Assembly (NCBI GenBank): GCA_021772615.1
Contig: JAJFLQ010000095.1
Span: 1-33,102 of the forward strand
Direction: 5' to 3'
Length of the DNA: 33,102 nucleotides
Origin: Verrucomicrobiota bacterium
GTDB lineage: Bacteria; Verrucomicrobiota; Lentisphaeria; JABSQK01; JAJFLO01
The notes below the pieces were generated by a model. That model saw only the letters and a list, made by a program, of their open reading frames with translations, had not been told where the DNA came from and made no database searches. The translations under genes were made by a program, and so were the position numbers. Below, piece after piece: positions 1 to 9,904 of the stretch; the stretch's first letter is position 1, and each line of letters begins with the position of its first letter.

Positions 1-1
1 G

Positions 2-3000
2 GGTGCAGGCCAGACGCTCACGGTTGCGGCAACATGGACGGATGCGAACAAGGACCGGTTTGAGGGCGGGCCTGCGTTTGGCGATACCCCGGGCGCGGAT
101 ACCGACGCGGATGCCGGTTGGCTGGTGGCGTATTCTGTTGAGGCGGATGCCGGGAACCAGGACGATATCCAGTTCACCGTCACCGATGCAACCGAGAGCA
201 CCGACGCGGCTATGATCGACTTCGTCGCCGACAACGCGGTGACAGACGTCCAGGTGATCGCACCGAACGGCACGGAAGTCTGGGGAGGCGAGTCGATGCG
301 TCAGATCACGTGGACCGCATCGGACGACGAATCGGGTATCGCCAATATTCTCATCGAGTTTTCAACCGATGGGCAGGAATGGCAGCCCATTGCCGAGGAT
401 GAGACGAATGACGGCGCATTCGAGTGGACGGTGCCCGAGCTGTCGTCCGAGACGGTGCGCGTTCGTGTCACGGCAACGGACAATGTTGGCAATACTCTGT
501 TTGACGAGTCTGACGGCACCTTCGAGATTACCACTGATCTTGTGGTGCATCACGTTGATATTGGCGCATCGCCGGGAATGAACGGCCAATCGTGGGCTAC
601 CGCGTTTGACGATCTCCAGGATGCGTTGGCCGTTGCCGTTGCCGGCGAGCAGATCAGGGTCGCTGCCGGCACATACCGGCCTGCAGCAATTGGGTCGGGG
701 CTCCGTGGTGCGAGTTTCGTAATGCCGGCGGATGTCCAGATTTACGGTGGTTTCCTTGGTGATGAGGATCAGGTGAGCCAGCGTGATGTCGTTGCGAATC
801 GAACGATACTGAGCGGCGATATCGAGCGGGATGACCAGGGCGCATTCGGTAACAATGCAGACAACGCATTTCACGTGGTCACCGCGGACACCGGCATCGG
901 TGGCGACGCCGTTCTTGACGGATTCACGATTGTCGGCGGCAACGCCAACGACGACGGGCCGGAAAACAGCGGTGGCGGGCTGTTCATTGAGAGCGCGAGT
1001 CCGACAATTCGGAACTGCGTGATCGAAAACAACGCAGGAACGTTTGCGGCCGGCGCAGATTTTTTCTCTGCGTCACCGAGGATTGAAAATTGTTTCTTCG
1101 TTGGCAATTCCGCATCTCTTGCCACCGGTGCTATCAGCGTCGCCAATGGCGCGTCACCGGAAGTGGTGAACTGTGTGATCGCGGGTAACGTGTCCGGTGG
1201 CAGCGGTATCGGGGCGATCGATATCGCGGGAGCCGGGATTACCATCACCAACTGCACAATCGCCGGTAACACCACCACGGGTAACGGCGGTGGTCTTGTA
1301 ACCAGCGATTCTTCGACCCTGACGATTTCGAATACCATAATCTGGGGGAACTCGGACGGAAACGGCACTGCCACCGACGATCAGATTCTCGACCTCGACG
1401 GCAATGCGAATCTGATACTCGAAGATTCGCTTGTTGACGGGGGCTTCGCGGGTGCGCGCATTATCATGGACGATCCAGCGTTTGCGAATTCAGGCTTGCC
1501 TGCCGGCGTCGACGGACAGTTGGGTACCGACGACGACGGATTTCAGTTGCAGCCGGGCAGCCCCGCTATAGACCGCGGTAACGCGAATGCAGTAATTTTC
1601 CCAGCGACCGATATACTCGGCAATGGACGGCACGACGACGCCGGCGTCGTGAACGCGGGTCCGCTCGGCACGGACATTTCCGATCTCGGTGCGTATGAGC
1701 GGCAATCGGACAGCTCCATCGGGCTGGTGGTGAGTACGACGCAGGTCGATGTCTCGGAAGGGCGTGTCGGCGAAGCGTCGTTCCAGGTCAAGCTCGCGGC
1801 ACAGCCATTCGATACCGTGACATTGTCCGTGACGCCCGACGGCGATCCGCATATTTCCATTGACACCGGTGCATCGCTGATGTTCGACACGACGAACTGG
1901 GATGATTTCCAGACCGTAACGCTGACGGCTACGGAGGACGGCGACACCGCTGATGGCGAAGCGGATGTTAATATCGTCAAGAGCGCCGGTGTAAACGACA
2001 TCGTCCCGGAGACAGTCGTCGCAACCGAGATCGACGACGACATCAACCTGACGGTCGCCAATGACGGCAATGGAACAACAGATCCTTCGGGTCTACAGGT
2101 TATCGACACGGATCCGCTGTTGCCGACCGACATCTCCGCGACGCCAAATGCAGGCTTCGACTTTGATCAATGGTCGGAGTCGATCATGGGAATCGTAGAC
2201 GACCCCGATGCGGCGGATACAACCGTGACGACCACGGCTGACGCGACGGTGACGGCGAATTTCACGGCGACACCGTTGACCTTCGTGGTGGAAGCGGACC
2301 CGATCGGGGTTGGTGAAGGCGGTTCCTCTGTGTTACGCGTGACGTTGTCGGGACAACCGGCGGAAACGATCACCGCAACCGTGATGTTCGATGGTACGTT
2401 CGCCGGTGGTGATTCCGACCTGTCGGTGTCGGGATCCGACACGGTTACGTTTACGACGACGAACTGGAATGATTTCGCTGCACACGAAGTCGAGATCGCG
2501 GCAGCGGAGGACGACAATGATGCCGAAAATGGCCAGGCACGATTCCTGATCCAGAAGATCGGTGGTATCAATGCGATCACCGAGGCCGCCGTGATTGCCG
2601 ACGAAATCGATGACGACGTGTCTGTAACGTTTGGCGTGACTGGTCAAGGTCAGATCGAGCACAATGCAGCCGTGGTCAGCGGACCGGAATTGATTGATAC
2701 GAACAGCGAGCTGCCGTATGCCGTGGAAGCGGTGTCGAACTCCGGTTTCAGCTTTGTTGGGTGGACGCCGGATCAGGTAACAATCAATCCGCCGGATGCG
2801 CCGATGACGTCAATCACAGCGGTGACTGATCAGCCTGCATCGTTGACTGCAAATTTTCTGCCGTTGCGCGCGTTCGTAACGGGTCCCGATCCGAATCCGG
2901 TACCAGAGGGCGATTCCGTCACGATCAACGTGCGGCTCGACGCCGAGCCGTTGGACACGGTCACCGCAAGCGTCAACTTTGACGACACATCCGGCGAGCG

Positions 3001-6000
3001 GTTCGTCCTGACCAGTGCCGCCACATTGACCTTCACCACGACCGACTGGGACGACGATCACGCCGTCACCGTTCTCGCTGTCGAGGACGACGGCGACACC
3101 GCCGATAACGCGGTCGTCGTGACCATTGCGCAGACCGGCGGCAGCAACCTCATCAACGACCATGAAGTATTTGTTGCGTCCGACGATGATGATATCTCGT
3201 TGACAATCAATGCCGCCGGTAACGGCGCCACGGATCCGTCAGGCACGCTGATTGTCGACAGCGAACCATCGCCCGACGGGGACATGCCGGTAAAGGTCGA
3301 GGTGACACCGGACCCGGGGCACGGCTTCATCAATTGGAGCGAGAACGTTGGTGATCCCGATATTTCGCTGGATGCCGGTACCGGGCTGTATTGCGTGACC
3401 GCTGACGAGGATGCGGTGATCACGGCGGAGTTCGGTGAACTGCCGTCCATAACGGTCAATTGCACCTCAAGCGGCTGGGCGCTGACGGATCCGGCTGATA
3501 TCGGTGTCGAGGCAACGGCAACGGACGGCGATGGAGCGATCGCTCATGTCGTGTTTCAGATCACACCGAACCCGTTCGCGGGCGGAGACGGCACGATCAC
3601 GGATTCATCAGGGCAGGGCGACGTTTTCGCTGCGGTGTGGGCCGGAGTATCAGAAGGATCGTATACGATTACCGCAATCGCGGTCGATGACGACGGGCTG
3701 TCGGTGACATCCGATCCGATTCCGATCGAAGTCGAGCCGTTCGTTTTCGAATTTGTCACGCCCGGACCGGACCAGGCGCCGGTCGCGCCCAATCAAACCT
3801 TTACCTTCAACTGGAACGGCGATAATCCGCTGCCGTGTCATCAGGAGAACGACGACGACATCTGCTCCTCGGGTTTCGAATTGGTACGGTTCAATCTGTA
3901 TGTTCACGAGAGCCCCACGATCACGTCGGCCGAGATCACCAGTGGCGCAGCATTGCAGTTAAACAATACCGGTCCGCTCGAGAACGGTGAATTCGACCAA
4001 TGCGAGTCGTGGCAGCGCAACCCTGCCGTTCAGACGCCGTTGCCGATCCGTGACGGGTCGCCGACCTCAACGTGGTTTATCCACGCCCGGGTAATCTCGG
4101 GATCCCACGCCGGCGAGATCTATTCTTCGGACTTTCCGTTGACAGTGACCGAACGTGTCGAGTGCGCCGTGATTGTGACCGATCCCGAGCCGGAGAGCGA
4201 CGCTCCCGATCTCGAAATGGTATACGGCGAGTCGATCTCGGTGTCCGCTACCATCAGCCCGATCGTCGCGGGCATCGAAAACGATACAGTAGAATTCCGG
4301 TTCCGGCGCCCGGGAGCGTCTGAGCCGTGCGCTACATGTGTCGAAACGGAGGTGCCGAACGCCGCGACCGGGCAGGTAACGGAAATGTTTCTCCCGGATC
4401 GTGCCGATGACGAAGATCCGTGGCTGGTCGACATTGTGCATCTGATCTCTGACGAACTCGAGGAATGCAGCAAATTGGCCGACTTCCTTGTGCTCCCCGC
4501 CGAGCCTGGAATTGATCTTTTTGAGGTCGGGACACTGCTGACCGGGAATGAGCTCGAGCTGACCGGTCGCTTCAAACTGCTGAACGGAAATCCCGGTGGC
4601 GTCGATTTGTCGGATAACACCATCGCGATAACGGTGCAGGATCCGCAGTTTAACGACGTGCTCACTGTCCCTGCCGTGCCTGTATCCGCCGATGGCAGTT
4701 TCGCCGTTACGATTGACCAGGCTACATTTGATAATGAGGGCGACTGGCGTGTGCGCGCGTCATTCGCCGGAAACACGAACGTAAACACTCTCGATGTTGA
4801 CAGCGAGATTCCGGTGCGGGTTCGCAGCAAACTCGGCTACGCCATTCTGGTTCAGGGCGCCATCGGCCCGGCGCCCGGCGCCGAAGGCCTGAGCGAACAC
4901 GGGAATACCTTGGATTACGCCCGTGATGTGCTTCACTCCGAGGGGAAAAATCTGGACCAGGCCGACATCTGTTATATCCGCGCCGGTGATTTCGTACCGG
5001 ACCATTTAAACACGCCCCCGGTACCGACCGGTCCGAAGAACGCATTGAACAACGCCATCACCATCTGGGCGAAAAACAAGATGCTGGCCAACCCTGCGCC
5101 GTTGTATATCATCCTCGTCAACCACGGGAATTTCGACAAATTCCACATGTTCCCCGACACCCTGTCGCCGTCTGAACTCGACGGGATGCTGACCACGTTG
5201 GAATCTGCACTGAGCGAGCCGGCTACCGGCAACCCGCTTGCGGCAGATGAACCGATCACTATCGTGCTTGGCATGTGCTTTAGCGGAAGCTTCATCAATC
5301 CTCTCAGCAGGTCGGATCGTACGCGCATTCTTTTGTCCGCGTCAGCGCCGCAGGAATTGTCTATTCGCGGTCCGGGCGATGCCGGTTCGCGACATGGTGA
5401 GTATTTCGTTTATCTGCTATTTCGCGAACTCAGTCGCCAGCGTTCATTGTTCGACAGCTACATCACCAGTCGCGATATCATTCAGGAGGTGTCGCAGCGG
5501 TTCGACCTGAAGCGGTCCGTGAATGTGGCAGCGCCGATTCCCTTTCGATTTCCCGGTCAGACGGGACAGCACCCGTTGATCGACGATCCCGCCGATTTGG
5601 CTGCGGATCTGATACCCGTGAACCCTACCAACGATCCAGTGTCGACGCTGGTGGTATCCAATGTGAACCAGACCTTGTTTCTATCGCCGCAGGCCGGCTC
5701 TCCGGTCGGCCAGATCTTTGCCGAAGTCGATGAAGATCCGAATATGACCAGCGTGGCACGCATGTTTATGGAGGTGAAGACACTCTCGTCTGGTACGGAG
5801 GCGGCTTCAGACTCTATGCAGGCGGCGCTTGATCTTGTCGACCAGTCGATGCTGCAGGACCAAAACCCCGGCGGTGGTAGTGTCATCAGCGATCGCGTTC
5901 ACTACGTGTGGCCGGAGCTGGGAAATCCCGGCACGGATACAACCGTGTTCGATGAGCAGGGCGTGTATCAGATCTTCATCTATGCTGAAGAGACCGGCGA

Positions 6001-8446
6001 AGCGGGCGCCGCGCCGCTGCAGTCCGAGCCGGCAGTAACCTACGTATACCGAATGGCGTCGAACTTTGTCGAGGTCAATTCAGTGGCGCTCCTGGCACCA
6101 GAAAATGATGCACAGATTGACTTCAATGTCGGCGCGGATATGGACGGCGAAATTGACGACACCGCTATTTGGTCTTGGGCCGAGGCGACCTATGTCGAAG
6201 ATAAGGAAGGGCCCGGTGGCTTCCAATACATCGTTCGTATCTGGGAGGATGACGGAAGGGAGACGGTGCTATTCGAGAGCGAACCGCTGACGCCGCGGTT
6301 CTTCGTGGTCACGCCGGCTATATTGCCGGAAATTCGTGATTACTGGTGGGATGTCGTGGCGGTTGACAGCGCCGGTAACTTTTCGGAGAACCAGAGCAAC
6401 GAATTGAGAAAGGTCCGTGTGGTCGCCGTGAATGACGCCGGCGTATTTATCGCTGGGGACGTGAAGGATATCGATACCGGCGAGTTCATCACAACGGCGA
6501 ATGTCATTATTCCGGGTAGCGAAAATAACTTTACCGTCAACCAGCCTGTGAACGGAACGTATCTGGCACGTCTGCAACCCGGGACTTATCAAATTCGTGT
6601 GGAGGCCGTCGGATATCAAACCGTCATACGTGATGGTGTGGTGGCGGTTTCGGGAGCAAGTCGTGATGATGAGGACTTCGCTCTTGTGCCGCTCAATCGT
6701 ACGCTGGAGGTGACGTCGAGCCCGACGGGTGTTGAGGTCGTCGGTGATCATGGGGATACGACCGATTTCACTGTATTACTGGCAACCGGTACGGCAGTTG
6801 ATCTCGAAGCACCTCTACATCATCCTTCATCGAACGATCCGAATGGGCCGGATTTCGATTTCGTGCGCTGGCGTCTTGGGGTGCCGGGGCAGGTTCCAGT
6901 CGACCAGCCTGATGGGCTGCGAACGTTGAGCTTCGATCTCGACTTCAGTTCCACGGCGGACGCGCTGTATGCAGGCACTCAGCGTGATCTCACAGTCACA
7001 GCGTCAAAATCAGTCGGCGGCGACCTGACCGGCGTCCCGATCTCCGGGACATTCAGTAACAACTCAACTGAGTTTGTCACGACGGTCGATGACGATACCG
7101 ATGTCACCTTGACCGTGCCGGTCAGCTTCAATGACGGCGCACAAGACTATACCTTTGTGACGTGGGAGGTCGATGGCTCCGATGCATCCATGGGCGCAGC
7201 GACGCTGATGCTCAATATGAATGCCGATCACGTCGTCGAGGCCGTTTATGTTCTTGCGGACGCACCGCCGATTGCCTTGTGTGCGGATATAACCGTTTCG
7301 CTGGATGCTGTCGGAGACGCGGTTGTGGATCCGCTCTCGGTGGACGGAGGCAGCAGTGACGACACGGCAATTGTAGACCGGCAATTGGACGAGGACACGT
7401 TCGCCTGCGGTGATATCGGTGGCAATATTGTGGTGTTAACGGTCACCGATGGGGCGGCGCAGACCGGCACATGTACGGCAACGGTGACCGTGATCGATGA
7501 TCGCGCGCCGGTGGTGTCCAACTGTCCCGCGACCCTGTCGATAGCGGCGGATCAGGCGGGCGGGGTGGCAGTTCTCACGGACATCGCGGGAACGCTCGCG
7601 GCGACAGACAACTGCACGATGCCGGGCGCATTGGCTTTCGACCAGATTCCGGAAGCGGGGACGCAGCTGCCTGCGGATTCGGAGACGCAGGTGACGATTA
7701 CCGTGACGGATGCGTCGGATAACGACGACGCATGCGTGGTCACCGTAACCGTACCTGATCTTGCGGACTTGAGCGGTTCTGCGTTTGACGCGACGCCGGA
7801 CCACGTCGTGCTTGGTGAGACCACGGTGAGCTACACCATTGCCAACACCGGCGAGGGGCCTGCCGGCGCGTTCACCGTGACCTTTGTCTTGTCGGACGAC
7901 GCTGTGATCGAGACGAATGCGACGATTGACAAGGTCCTCGGCACCATTGAGATCGGTGGGCTGGCCGGCAACGCGACAATCAGCGATACCGCAGTACTTG
8001 ACTTGGCGCCACTCATTCCCGATATGTCCGCTCGTGCATTGATCGATGATCCGGTTTCGTTGCCCGTGGACACCGTATCGACGAGTTTCGATTACATCGG
8101 TATGATCATCGATCTGGCGAATGCCGTACCGGAATCCGACGAGTCGAACAATCGCGACGTCGCCAAGGGTATGGACAAAGACGACATCACCTTCTTTCCC
8201 TGGGATATGAATCCGAGCGACGGCGAAGTCACGCCGACAGACGCGATTTTCGTGATTAATCGGCTCCAGACGTTCTCGCCGCCCAGCGAAGCCAGGGCCG
8301 ACATCAACGGCAACGGCTCGGTCTCGTCCACCGATGCGATCGCGGTGATCAACCGTATTGGCCGCAAGATCAACCCGGCCGTTACCGAGAGCAGCGGCAG
8401 CACCGCTCCACCACCCTCGCACGAGCCTGAAAGCGATAGCAAGTAG
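2..8446 (+). CDS. Giant modular surface protein with caspase-like protease domain and C-terminal dockerin (5' end outside window)
   Basis: The frame is open from base 2 to a TAG at 8444-8446, giving 2814 residues; the true start lies upstream, so the GTG at 125 is not taken as the start. Modules in order (nt): PNGxE Ig-like domain (250-540); right-handed beta-helix with N-rich 'xNCxIxxN' rungs (540-1710); three tandem pairs of Calx-beta plus InlB-like 'bacterial repeat' (1715-3440); Ig-like segments (3445-4837); a caspase-fold (clan CD) peptidase domain (about 4838-5570) with His in 'LVNHGN' (codon 5123) and Cys in 'GMCFSGS' (codon 5276); a carboxypeptidase-regulatory-like domain (6440-6700); PEGA/InlB-like repeats (6700-7255); two HYR domains (7256-7755); a CARDB-like domain (7756-8190); and a dockerin type I pair, 'DMNPSDGEVTPTDAIFVINR' and 'DINGNGSVSSTDAIAVINR'. 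The dockerin suggests calcium-dependent docking or cell-surface retention. Substrate and processing are unknown. Confidence 0.9.
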   Translation, partial: GAGQTLTVAATWTDANKDRFEGGPAFGDTPGADTDADAGWLVAYSVEADAGNQDDIQFTVTDATESTDAAMIDFVADNAVTDVQVIAPNGTEVWGGESMRQITWTASDDESGIANILIEFSTDGQEWQPIAEDETNDGAFEWTVPELSSETVRVRVTATDNVGNTLFDESDGTFEITTDLVVHHVDIGASPGMNGQSWATAFDDLQDALAVAVAGEQIRVAAGTYRPAAIGSGLRGASFVMPADVQIYGGFLGDEDQVSQRDVVANRTILSGDIERDDQGAFGNNADNAFHVVTADTGIGGDAVLDGFTIVGGNANDDGPENSGGGLFIESASPTIRNCVIENNAGTFAAGADFFSASPRIENCFFVGNSASLATGAISVANGASPEVVNCVIAGNVSGGSGIGAIDIAGAGITITNCTIAGNTTTGNGGGLVTSDSSTLTISNTIIWGNSDGNGTATDDQILDLDGNANLILEDSLVDGGFAGARIIMDDPAFANSGLPAGVDGQLGTDDDGFQLQPGSPAIDRGNANAVIFPATDILGNGRHDDAGVVNAGPLGTDISDLGAYERQSDSSIGLVVSTTQVDVSEGRVGEASFQVKLAAQPFDTVTLSVTPDGDPHISIDTGASLMFDTTNWDDFQTVTLTATEDGDTADGEADVNIVKSAGVNDIVPETVVATEIDDDINLTVANDGNGTTDPSGLQVIDTDPLLPTDISATPNAGFDFDQWSESIMGIVDDPDAADTTVTTTADATVTANFTATPLTFVVEADPIGVGEGGSSVLRVTLSGQPAETITATVMFDGTFAGGDSDLSVSGSDTVTFTTTNWNDFAAHEVEIAAAEDDNDAENGQARFLIQKIGGINAITEAAVIADEIDDDVSVTFGVTGQGQIEHNAAVVSGPELIDTNSELPYAVEAVSNSGFSFVGWTPDQVTINPPDAPMTSITAVTDQPASLTANFLPLRAFVTGPDPNPVPEGDSVTINVRLDAEPLDTVTASVNFDDTSGERFVLTSAATLTFTTTDWDDDHAVTVLAVEDDGDTADNAVVVTIAQTGGSNLINDHEVFVASDDDDISLTINAAGNGATDPSGTLIVDSEPSPDGDMPVKVEVTPDPGHGFINWSENVGDPDISLDAGTGLYCVTADEDAVITAEFGELPSITVNCTSSGWALTDPADIGVEATATDGDGAIAHVVFQITPNPFAGGDGTITDSSGQGDVFAAVWAGVSEGSYTITAIAVDDDGLSVTSDPIPIEVEPFVFEFVTPGPDQAPVAPNQTFTFNWNGDNPLPCHQENDDDICSSGFELVRFNLYVHESPTITSAEITSGAALQLNNTGPLENGEFDQCESWQRNPAVQTPLPIRDGSPTSTWFIHARVISGSHAGEIYSSDFPLTVTERVECAVIVTDPEPESDAPDLEMVYGESISVSATISPIVAGIENDTVEFRFRRPGASEPCATCVETEVPNAATGQVTEMFLPDRADDEDPWLVDIVHLISDELEECSKLADFLVLPAEPGIDLFEVGTLLTGNELELTGRFKLLNGNPGGVDLSDNTIAITVQDPQFNDVLTVPAVPVSADGSFAVTIDQATFDNEGDWRVRASFAGNTNVNTLDVDSEIPVRVRSKLGYAILVQGAIGPAPGAEGLSEHGNTLDYARDVLHSEGKNLDQADICYIRAGDFVPDHLNTPPVPTGPKNALNNAITIWAKNKMLANPAPLYIILVNHGNFDKFHMFPDTLSPSELDGMLTTLESALSEPATGNPLAADEPITIVLGMCFSGSFINPLSRSDRTRILLSASAPQELSIRGPGDAGSRHGEYFVYLLFRELSRQRSLFDSYITSRDIIQEVSQRFDLKRSVNVAAPIPFRFPGQTGQHPLIDDPADLAADLIPVNPTNDPVSTLVVSNVNQTLFLSPQAGSPVGQIFAEVDEDPNMTSVARMFMEVKTLSSGTEAASDSMQAALDLVDQSMLQDQNPGGGSVISDRVHYVWPELGNPGTDTTVFDEQGVYQIFIYAEETGEAGAAPLQSEPAVTYVYRMASNFVEVNSVALLAPENDAQIDFNVGADMDGEIDDTAIWSWAEATYVEDKEGPGGFQYIVRIWEDDGRETVLFESEPLTPRFFVVTPAILPEIRDYWWDVVAVDSAGNFSENQSNELRKVRVVAVNDAGVFIAGDVKDIDTGEFITTANVIIPGSENNFTVNQPVNGTYLARLQPGTYQIRVEAVGYQTVIRDGVVAVSGASRDDEDFALVPLNRTLEVTSSPTGVEVVGDHGDTTDFTVLLATGTAVDLEAPLHHPSSNDPNGPDFDFVRWRLGVPGQVPVDQPDGLRTLSFDLDFSSTADALYAGTQRDLTVTASKSVGGDLTGVPISGTFSNNSTEFVTTVDDDTDVTLTVPVSFNDGAQDYTFVTWEVDGSDASMGAATLMLNMNADHVVEAVYVLADAPPIALCADITVSLDAVGDAVVDPLSVDGGSSDDTAIVDRQLDEDTFACGDIGGNIVVLTVTDGAAQTGTCTATVTVIDDRAPVVSNCPATLSIAADQAGGVAVLTDIAGTLAATDNCTMPGALAFDQIPEAGTQLPADSETQVTITVTDASDNDDACVVTVTVPDLADLSGSAFDATPDHVVLGETTVSYTIANTGEGPAGAFTVTFVLSDDAVIETNATIDKVLGTIEIGGLAGNATISDTAVLDLAPLIPDMSARALIDDPVSLPVDTVSTSFDYIGMIIDLANAVPESDESNNRDVAKGMDKDDITFFPWDMNPSDGEVTPTDAIFVINRLQTFSPPSEARADINGNGSVSSTDAIAVINRIGRKINPAVTESSGSTAPPPSHEPESDSK

Positions 8447-8508
8447 TTTGACCCGTATCGGAGAGAAAAGGAAAACGGCCACAACTGAAGCGGTGAACTC
8501 CAACCATC

Positions 8509-8898
8509 CTATGGCGCCAACGTGATCAGACCGTAAACGAATTGAAAGTGTATGTCATAGGTGACGAGCCGTGCGCCATACTCCAGCGCCGTCGCCGCGA
8601 TCCAGATGTCGTTTGTCGGGATCGGAGTGCCGTTTCTCTTGAGTGTGTCAACCAGAATGCCGTAGCGCTCAGCAATCCCGTGATCGACGGAAACGATCTC
8701 TACTCCGGGAAGTCCGACAAACTCCAGGAGTTCGGATTGGTTGATTTCAAATCGGGACCCGATTCGGAATCCGGCGTAAAGCTCACCCATCGTAATCGCC
8801 GGCACATAAACATGATCAGCCCGTTCGATCACGTTGGTCAATTCACTGTGCGACTGCATAAGCCTGCTGTATCCGCTGGTATCGAGTGCGAGTTTCAT
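8509..8898 (-). CDS. PIN-domain ribonuclease toxin (VapC family)
   Basis: A 129-residue PIN-domain protein, normal length for VapC. The acidic residues expected for the metal site are all present: Asp6 in 'ALDTSGY', Glu39 in 'TMGELYAG', Asp97 in 'TNDIWIAA' and Asp115 in 'VTYDIHF'. VapC toxins are Mg2+-dependent endoribonucleases that block translation by cutting tRNA or rRNA; the target here cannot be read from sequence. Its ATG overlaps the antitoxin stop by 4 bases (8895-8898), so it is translationally coupled. It converges on the upstream giant gene and ends 62 bp from it. That gap contains a fragment of the dispersed repeat seen at 15839-15886. Confidence 0.88.
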   Translation of the reverse strand: MKLALDTSGYSRLMQSHSELTNVIERADHVYVPAITMGELYAGFRIGSRFEINQSELLEFVGLPGVEIVSVDHGIAERYGILVDTLKRNGTPIPTNDIWIAATALEYGARLVTYDIHFQFVYGLITLAP

Positions 8899-9149
8899 TG
8901 TCGCCAGAGTTCGTCGTCAATCGTCTCGAAAATAGCGATGTTGCGTTCGAACTCGGCTGACTCCTGTTTACTCCAACGCCCCGCGAGGTTGCTCAAATCA
9001 CGTTTGACAACCTCTTGACGCTCAACGCCAAGACCTTTGGCCAATGCGTCAATGGCGGTACGGTTCAAGCTTTGATGTTCACGTGCTGCCTTCTGCCGCA
9101 GCTTCTCTTCAACGGCATCAGGTATTTGTCGCAATGTCAGTTGCTTCAT
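8895..9149 (-). CDS. Ribbon-helix-helix antitoxin (FitA/VapB-like)
   Basis: An 84-residue protein starting 'MKQLTLRQIPDAVEEKLRQ'. This is the classic FitA/VapB-type ribbon-helix-helix: a short beta strand, then two helices with 'SLNRTAIDALAKG'. The C-terminal half is charged and has W and F residues ('RWSKQESAEFER'), suited to occluding a PIN active site. The start is supported by GAGG about 7 bases upstream of the ATG. It is the first gene of a two-gene operon with the toxin. Family members dimerise, bind inverted repeats over their own promoter and are repressed more strongly with toxin bound. Confidence 0.85.
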   Translation of the reverse strand: MKQLTLRQIPDAVEEKLRQKAAREHQSLNRTAIDALAKGLGVERQEVVKRDLSNLAGRWSKQESAEFERNIAIFETIDDELWRQ

Positions 9150-9164
9150 GATTTGCCTCTATAG

Positions 9165-9212
9165 TGCATGCATTAGTGACATCACATTAGCTGTAGTGTA
9201 AGCATTTTTCAA
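9165..9212 (-). promoter_or_regulatory. Candidate promoter/operator of the RHH-PIN operon
   Basis: On the minus strand TTGAAA (9207-9212) and TAATGT (9184-9189) are 17 bp apart, a plausible sigma70-type promoter about 35 bp upstream of the antitoxin start. The segment just downstream contains an imperfect inverted motif GTGA-CA-TCAC beside the -10 and the palindrome TGCATGCA (9165-9172). Either could be the operator for the RHH antitoxin. This rests on motif match only. Confidence 0.4.
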
Positions 9213-9289
9213 GCGAGTTTCAATGTCGCGATACAACGATGCCACATCAAGCCACGAGGTGAACCAATCGGTTGTAGAAAAAAGAAAGC

Positions 9290-9770
9290 GATGTCGCACG
9301 AAGACACAAAGACACAAAGACACAAAGAAAAGCCGAATAGTTACGTTTTTACACCGTTCTGTGTACTTCTCTGCGCCCCTGCGTCTCAGCGCGAGAACCG
9401 TTCGGCCGTGAAGAAGAACTGAAGCGTAGCGTATTTGAACTCGCGCGGAGGCGCAGAGCCGCAGAGAAAAGAATAAGAAACAAGGATTTTAGTCCTTTGT
9501 GACTTTGTGGCTTGGTGCGAGACTGAATTAGCCGTACAGGAGAGAAGAAAGCTGTCGCACAAAGGCACGACGACACAAAGAGAATCCGAGTAGTTGCATT
9601 TTTCTTCCGTACCGGGATTTCTCAGCGGCTCAGCGTCTCTGCGCGAGGCCCCCTTCGACCGTGTAGAAGCGCTAACCGTGGGGATTTTATCTCGCGCAGA
9701 GCCGCAGAGCCGCAGAGAAAAAGATAATCAAGGCGACCTTAACTCTTCGTGACTTTGTGCCTTGGTGCGA
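9290..9770. repeat. Array of inverted-repeat elements, families A and B
   Basis: This fills most of the spacer before the 1148-residue gene. Family A units are about 100 bp with roughly 29-bp imperfect inverted arms, 'TTCTCTGCG..' at the left and '..CGCAGAGAA' at the right: 9367-9468 (25 of 29 arm positions pair) and 9618-9720. A family B unit lies at 9493-9583, with arms 'CCTTTGTGACTTTGTGGC' and 'CACAAAGGCAC..ACACAAAG'. Single B arms sit at 9290-9331 (with a tandem 8-bp 'GACACAAA' run) and 9744-9770. Neither family has protein-coding potential. They resemble MITE- or REP-like elements that fold into long hairpins. Confidence 0.8.
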
Positions 9771-9892
9771 CCTCCTTTCAATCGCGGCGAGGCGTGTTTT
9801 TTCAGTCTTTTCTAATTCGATTCTACTGGTATATTCTACAACGTCACCGCGGTCTTCGTGCCGCTTTGTAAAACTAAGAACAAACTCTTGTA

Positions 9893-9900
9893 GAGGGGGA
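9893..9900 (+). promoter_or_regulatory. Strong ribosome binding site of the 1148-residue gene
   Basis: AGAGGGGG lies five bases before the ATG at 9905 and fixes that start. An AT-rich stretch upstream (TATATT near 9830) could hold a -10, but no convincing -35 is seen. Confidence 0.6.
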
Positions 9901-9904
9901 AAAT

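Noticed and set aside
7436..8503. Long minus-strand open frame (355 codons) opposite the end of the first giant gene
   Set aside because: It lies antisense to a clear HYR/CARDB/dockerin coding region and its product is compositionally odd (R- and G-rich) with no recognisable domain.
9303..9327. Tandem 8-bp units that could suggest a CRISPR or VNTR
   Set aside because: Only about three units with no spacers; it is part of a family B repeat arm.
9290..9770. Regularly spaced repeats as a CRISPR array
   Set aside because: Units are inverted pairs with a shared, not unique, spacer and irregular spacing, and no cas genes are present.
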